DNA of 5,917 nucleotides from Planctomycetota bacterium (lineage in GTDB: Bacteria; Planctomycetota; PLA2; JAEUHO01), in the NCBI GenBank assembly GCA_024639415.1, contig JAHEIK010000259.1, positions 1-5,917 of the forward strand, in the 5' to 3' direction. Shown here in pieces: positions 4,744 through 5,917 of this stretch. How positions within the stretch are numbered: position 1 is the stretch's first letter; each line of letters starts with the position of its first letter. The translations under genes and the position numbers were made by a program. The notes beneath the pieces are model-generated. The model did no database searches. It had not been told where the DNA came from and saw only the letters and a list, made by a program, of their open reading frames with translations.

Positions 4744-5917
4744 ATGCTGCGTCGCCGCATCATCCAGTGCGTGCTGCTCGCGGGCATCGTCGCGGGGGGC
4801 ACACACGTCTGGCAGACGTACGTACGCCCCCCCACGGGTGCGCTGAGGCAGCTGGCCGACGGTCCGCTCGCGGAGATGTTCGGCCCGGGCGTCACACACG
4901 ACCGCCCGCTCGAGTTCGACCTCGCGCGTGGCGCGGTCCTGCGCGGCCTGAAGGTCCCGAGCACCGGCGGTCGCACGACCGACGTCGGACCGGACGGCGA
5001 GCCGCGCGTGCTCAACGGATTCGAGGCGCAGCGCGTCGCGATCACGCATGATCCCCTGGCGCTGGCGGCAGGCCGCTTCCGCCCGCTGCGTATCGAGATC
5101 GACGGCGCACGCATTCTCACCCACGAGACGGAAGGCGGCATCGCGCCGGACTTCGCGCTCGAACTTTCCTCGGACGAGGGCGGCGTCATGCCGCGCATCA
5201 TCTTCCGCGACGCGCTGCTGCTCTACCGGGCGATGCCCAACTCCGAGCGCCTCGCACCCGAGAGCGTCCTCAAGCTGCGGGTCGAAGAGCTCGATCTGCA
5301 CCCGGACGCCGAGGGACGCGTCGAGGTGCGCGGTCGACTGCGCACGCTCGGTCTCGGCCAGGACGAGGGCCTCATCACGCTGGACGGGGCCTTGGCGGCC
5401 GACGGCGAGTCCTTCGATCTCACGGCACGCTGGGATCCGCTGCGCCTGACCGAGGAGTTGCTGGCCGTGCTGGCCGAAGAGCTGGCGGGCCCGCTGCGCT
5501 CGCGTTCGATCGAGGACGGCACCCTCGTGCTGCGCCTCAAGCGCGAGGGCGGGGTCGCGGAGGGCGCCGTCGACCTGCGCGTGGACTGGAACAGCGCCGT
5601 CGAGCTCAGCAAGCTGGAGGTGGAGGACCTGCCCGGCTTCCAGGCCATCGACGCGAAGACCCGCGACCAACTGCAGGAGCTCCTCGGCAGGGGTGCGTTC
5701 CGGGTCGATTTCGGCGAGGGGCGGGTCAACCTGAAGTCCCTCGTGACGGAGATGGCCGGTGGGCAGGTGCACGCCAACGGCTGGGTCGTCAGCGAGACGG
5801 GCGAGTTCCACATCGACTTCGAGATCCGCGACCTGCGCCTGGAGGACCCGGCCGTGCGCCGTGCGCTGGGCAAGGAAGGCGCAGCCCTGCTCGACGAGTT
5901 CGAGCCGAGCGGTGTCG
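4744..5917 (+). CDS. Membrane-anchored AsmA-like protein (partial, runs off right edge)
   Basis: An uninterrupted frame of 391 codons starts with ATG one base after the alr stop and continues past the window. Three arginines (3-5) precede one hydrophobic segment (about 6-20), so the rest should lie outside the cytoplasm. The body alternates short beta-strands. FEAQRVAITHDPLALAAGRFRPLRIEIDGARI (from residue 93), written in part here as RVAITHDPLALAAGRF, has the AsmA-style pattern of 'value, scale, idG.ri'. GGQVHANGW (339-347) recalls the AsmA C-terminal module, and the window ends in LLDEFEPSG, which in such proteins leads into another repeat. AsmA/TamB/YhdP proteins are large envelope proteins linked to lipid transport or outer-membrane assembly. 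The assignment rests on pattern, not a diagnostic motif, so 'hypothetical membrane-anchored protein' is the safe fallback. Base use matches its neighbours. There is no strong ribosome binding site, so coupling to alr is likely. Confidence 0.6.
   Translation, partial: MLRRRIIQCVLLAGIVAGGTHVWQTYVRPPTGALRQLADGPLAEMFGPGVTHDRPLEFDLARGAVLRGLKVPSTGGRTTDVGPDGEPRVLNGFEAQRVAITHDPLALAAGRFRPLRIEIDGARILTHETEGGIAPDFALELSSDEGGVMPRIIFRDALLLYRAMPNSERLAPESVLKLRVEELDLHPDAEGRVEVRGRLRTLGLGQDEGLITLDGALAADGESFDLTARWDPLRLTEELLAVLAEELAGPLRSRSIEDGTLVLRLKREGGVAEGAVDLRVDWNSAVELSKLEVEDLPGFQAIDAKTRDQLQELLGRGAFRVDFGEGRVNLKSLVTEMAGGQVHANGWVVSETGEFHIDFEIRDLRLEDPAVRRALGKEGAALLDEFEPSGV

Noticed and set aside
3266..4846. 526-codon plus-strand open frame overlapping tsaB and alr
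   Set aside because: It is out of frame with both genes and extremely Arg-rich, so it is a shadow frame.
3558..5201. 547-codon minus-strand open frame opposite alr
   Set aside because: It is antisense to alanine racemase with every catalytic motif intact, has biased composition and no recognisable domain.
4522..5811. 429-codon minus-strand open frame opposite the AsmA-like gene
   Set aside because: The plus-strand frame continues directly from alr, has a sensible membrane anchor, and has codons with G/C third positions. The antisense frame has none of this support.

Overview
The window is high-GC (roughly two thirds or more by eye), densely coding bacterial chromosome. It carries housekeeping genes for cell-wall precursor supply, tRNA modification and, probably, the envelope. 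I see no tRNA, rRNA, CRISPR array, transposase or integrase. A YbbR/CdaR-like membrane protein, GlmM, alanine racemase and a probable AsmA-like envelope protein suggest a Gram-negative-type bacterium. Planctomycetota or another deep high-GC lineage is my guess, but nothing here proves the phylum.

Layout. Bases 1-12 may be the end of an upstream gene. Bases 14-1210 (+) encode a single-span membrane protein that best fits the YbbR/CdaR family. Bases 1211-1478 form a non-coding gap between converging genes; it holds a perfect 17-bp hairpin, a long imperfect inverted repeat and related direct repeats. Bases 1479-2834 (-) encode phosphoglucosamine mutase (glmM). Bases 2835-2961 are a divergent upstream region. 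Bases 2962-3609 (+) encode TsaB, 3612-4742 (+) alanine racemase (alr), and 4744-5917 (+) a protein with an N-terminal membrane anchor that runs off the right edge and looks AsmA-like.

How the genes fit together. GlmM makes glucosamine-1-phosphate for UDP-GlcNAc, and Alr makes D-alanine; both feed peptidoglycan. CdaR-type proteins partner with the diadenylate cyclase CdaA and are often encoded beside glmM, so the left half looks like the cdaA-cdaR-glmM neighbourhood, but with glmM turned to face cdaR. TsaB is a scaffold for the tRNA t6A modification; alr commonly sits near tsa genes. tsaB, alr and the AsmA-like gene are separated by 1-2 bases and almost certainly form one operon.

I found no clearly new system. 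The parts most worth checking are the structured repeats between the converging genes, the inverted glmM arrangement, and the uncharacterised envelope gene coupled to alr.
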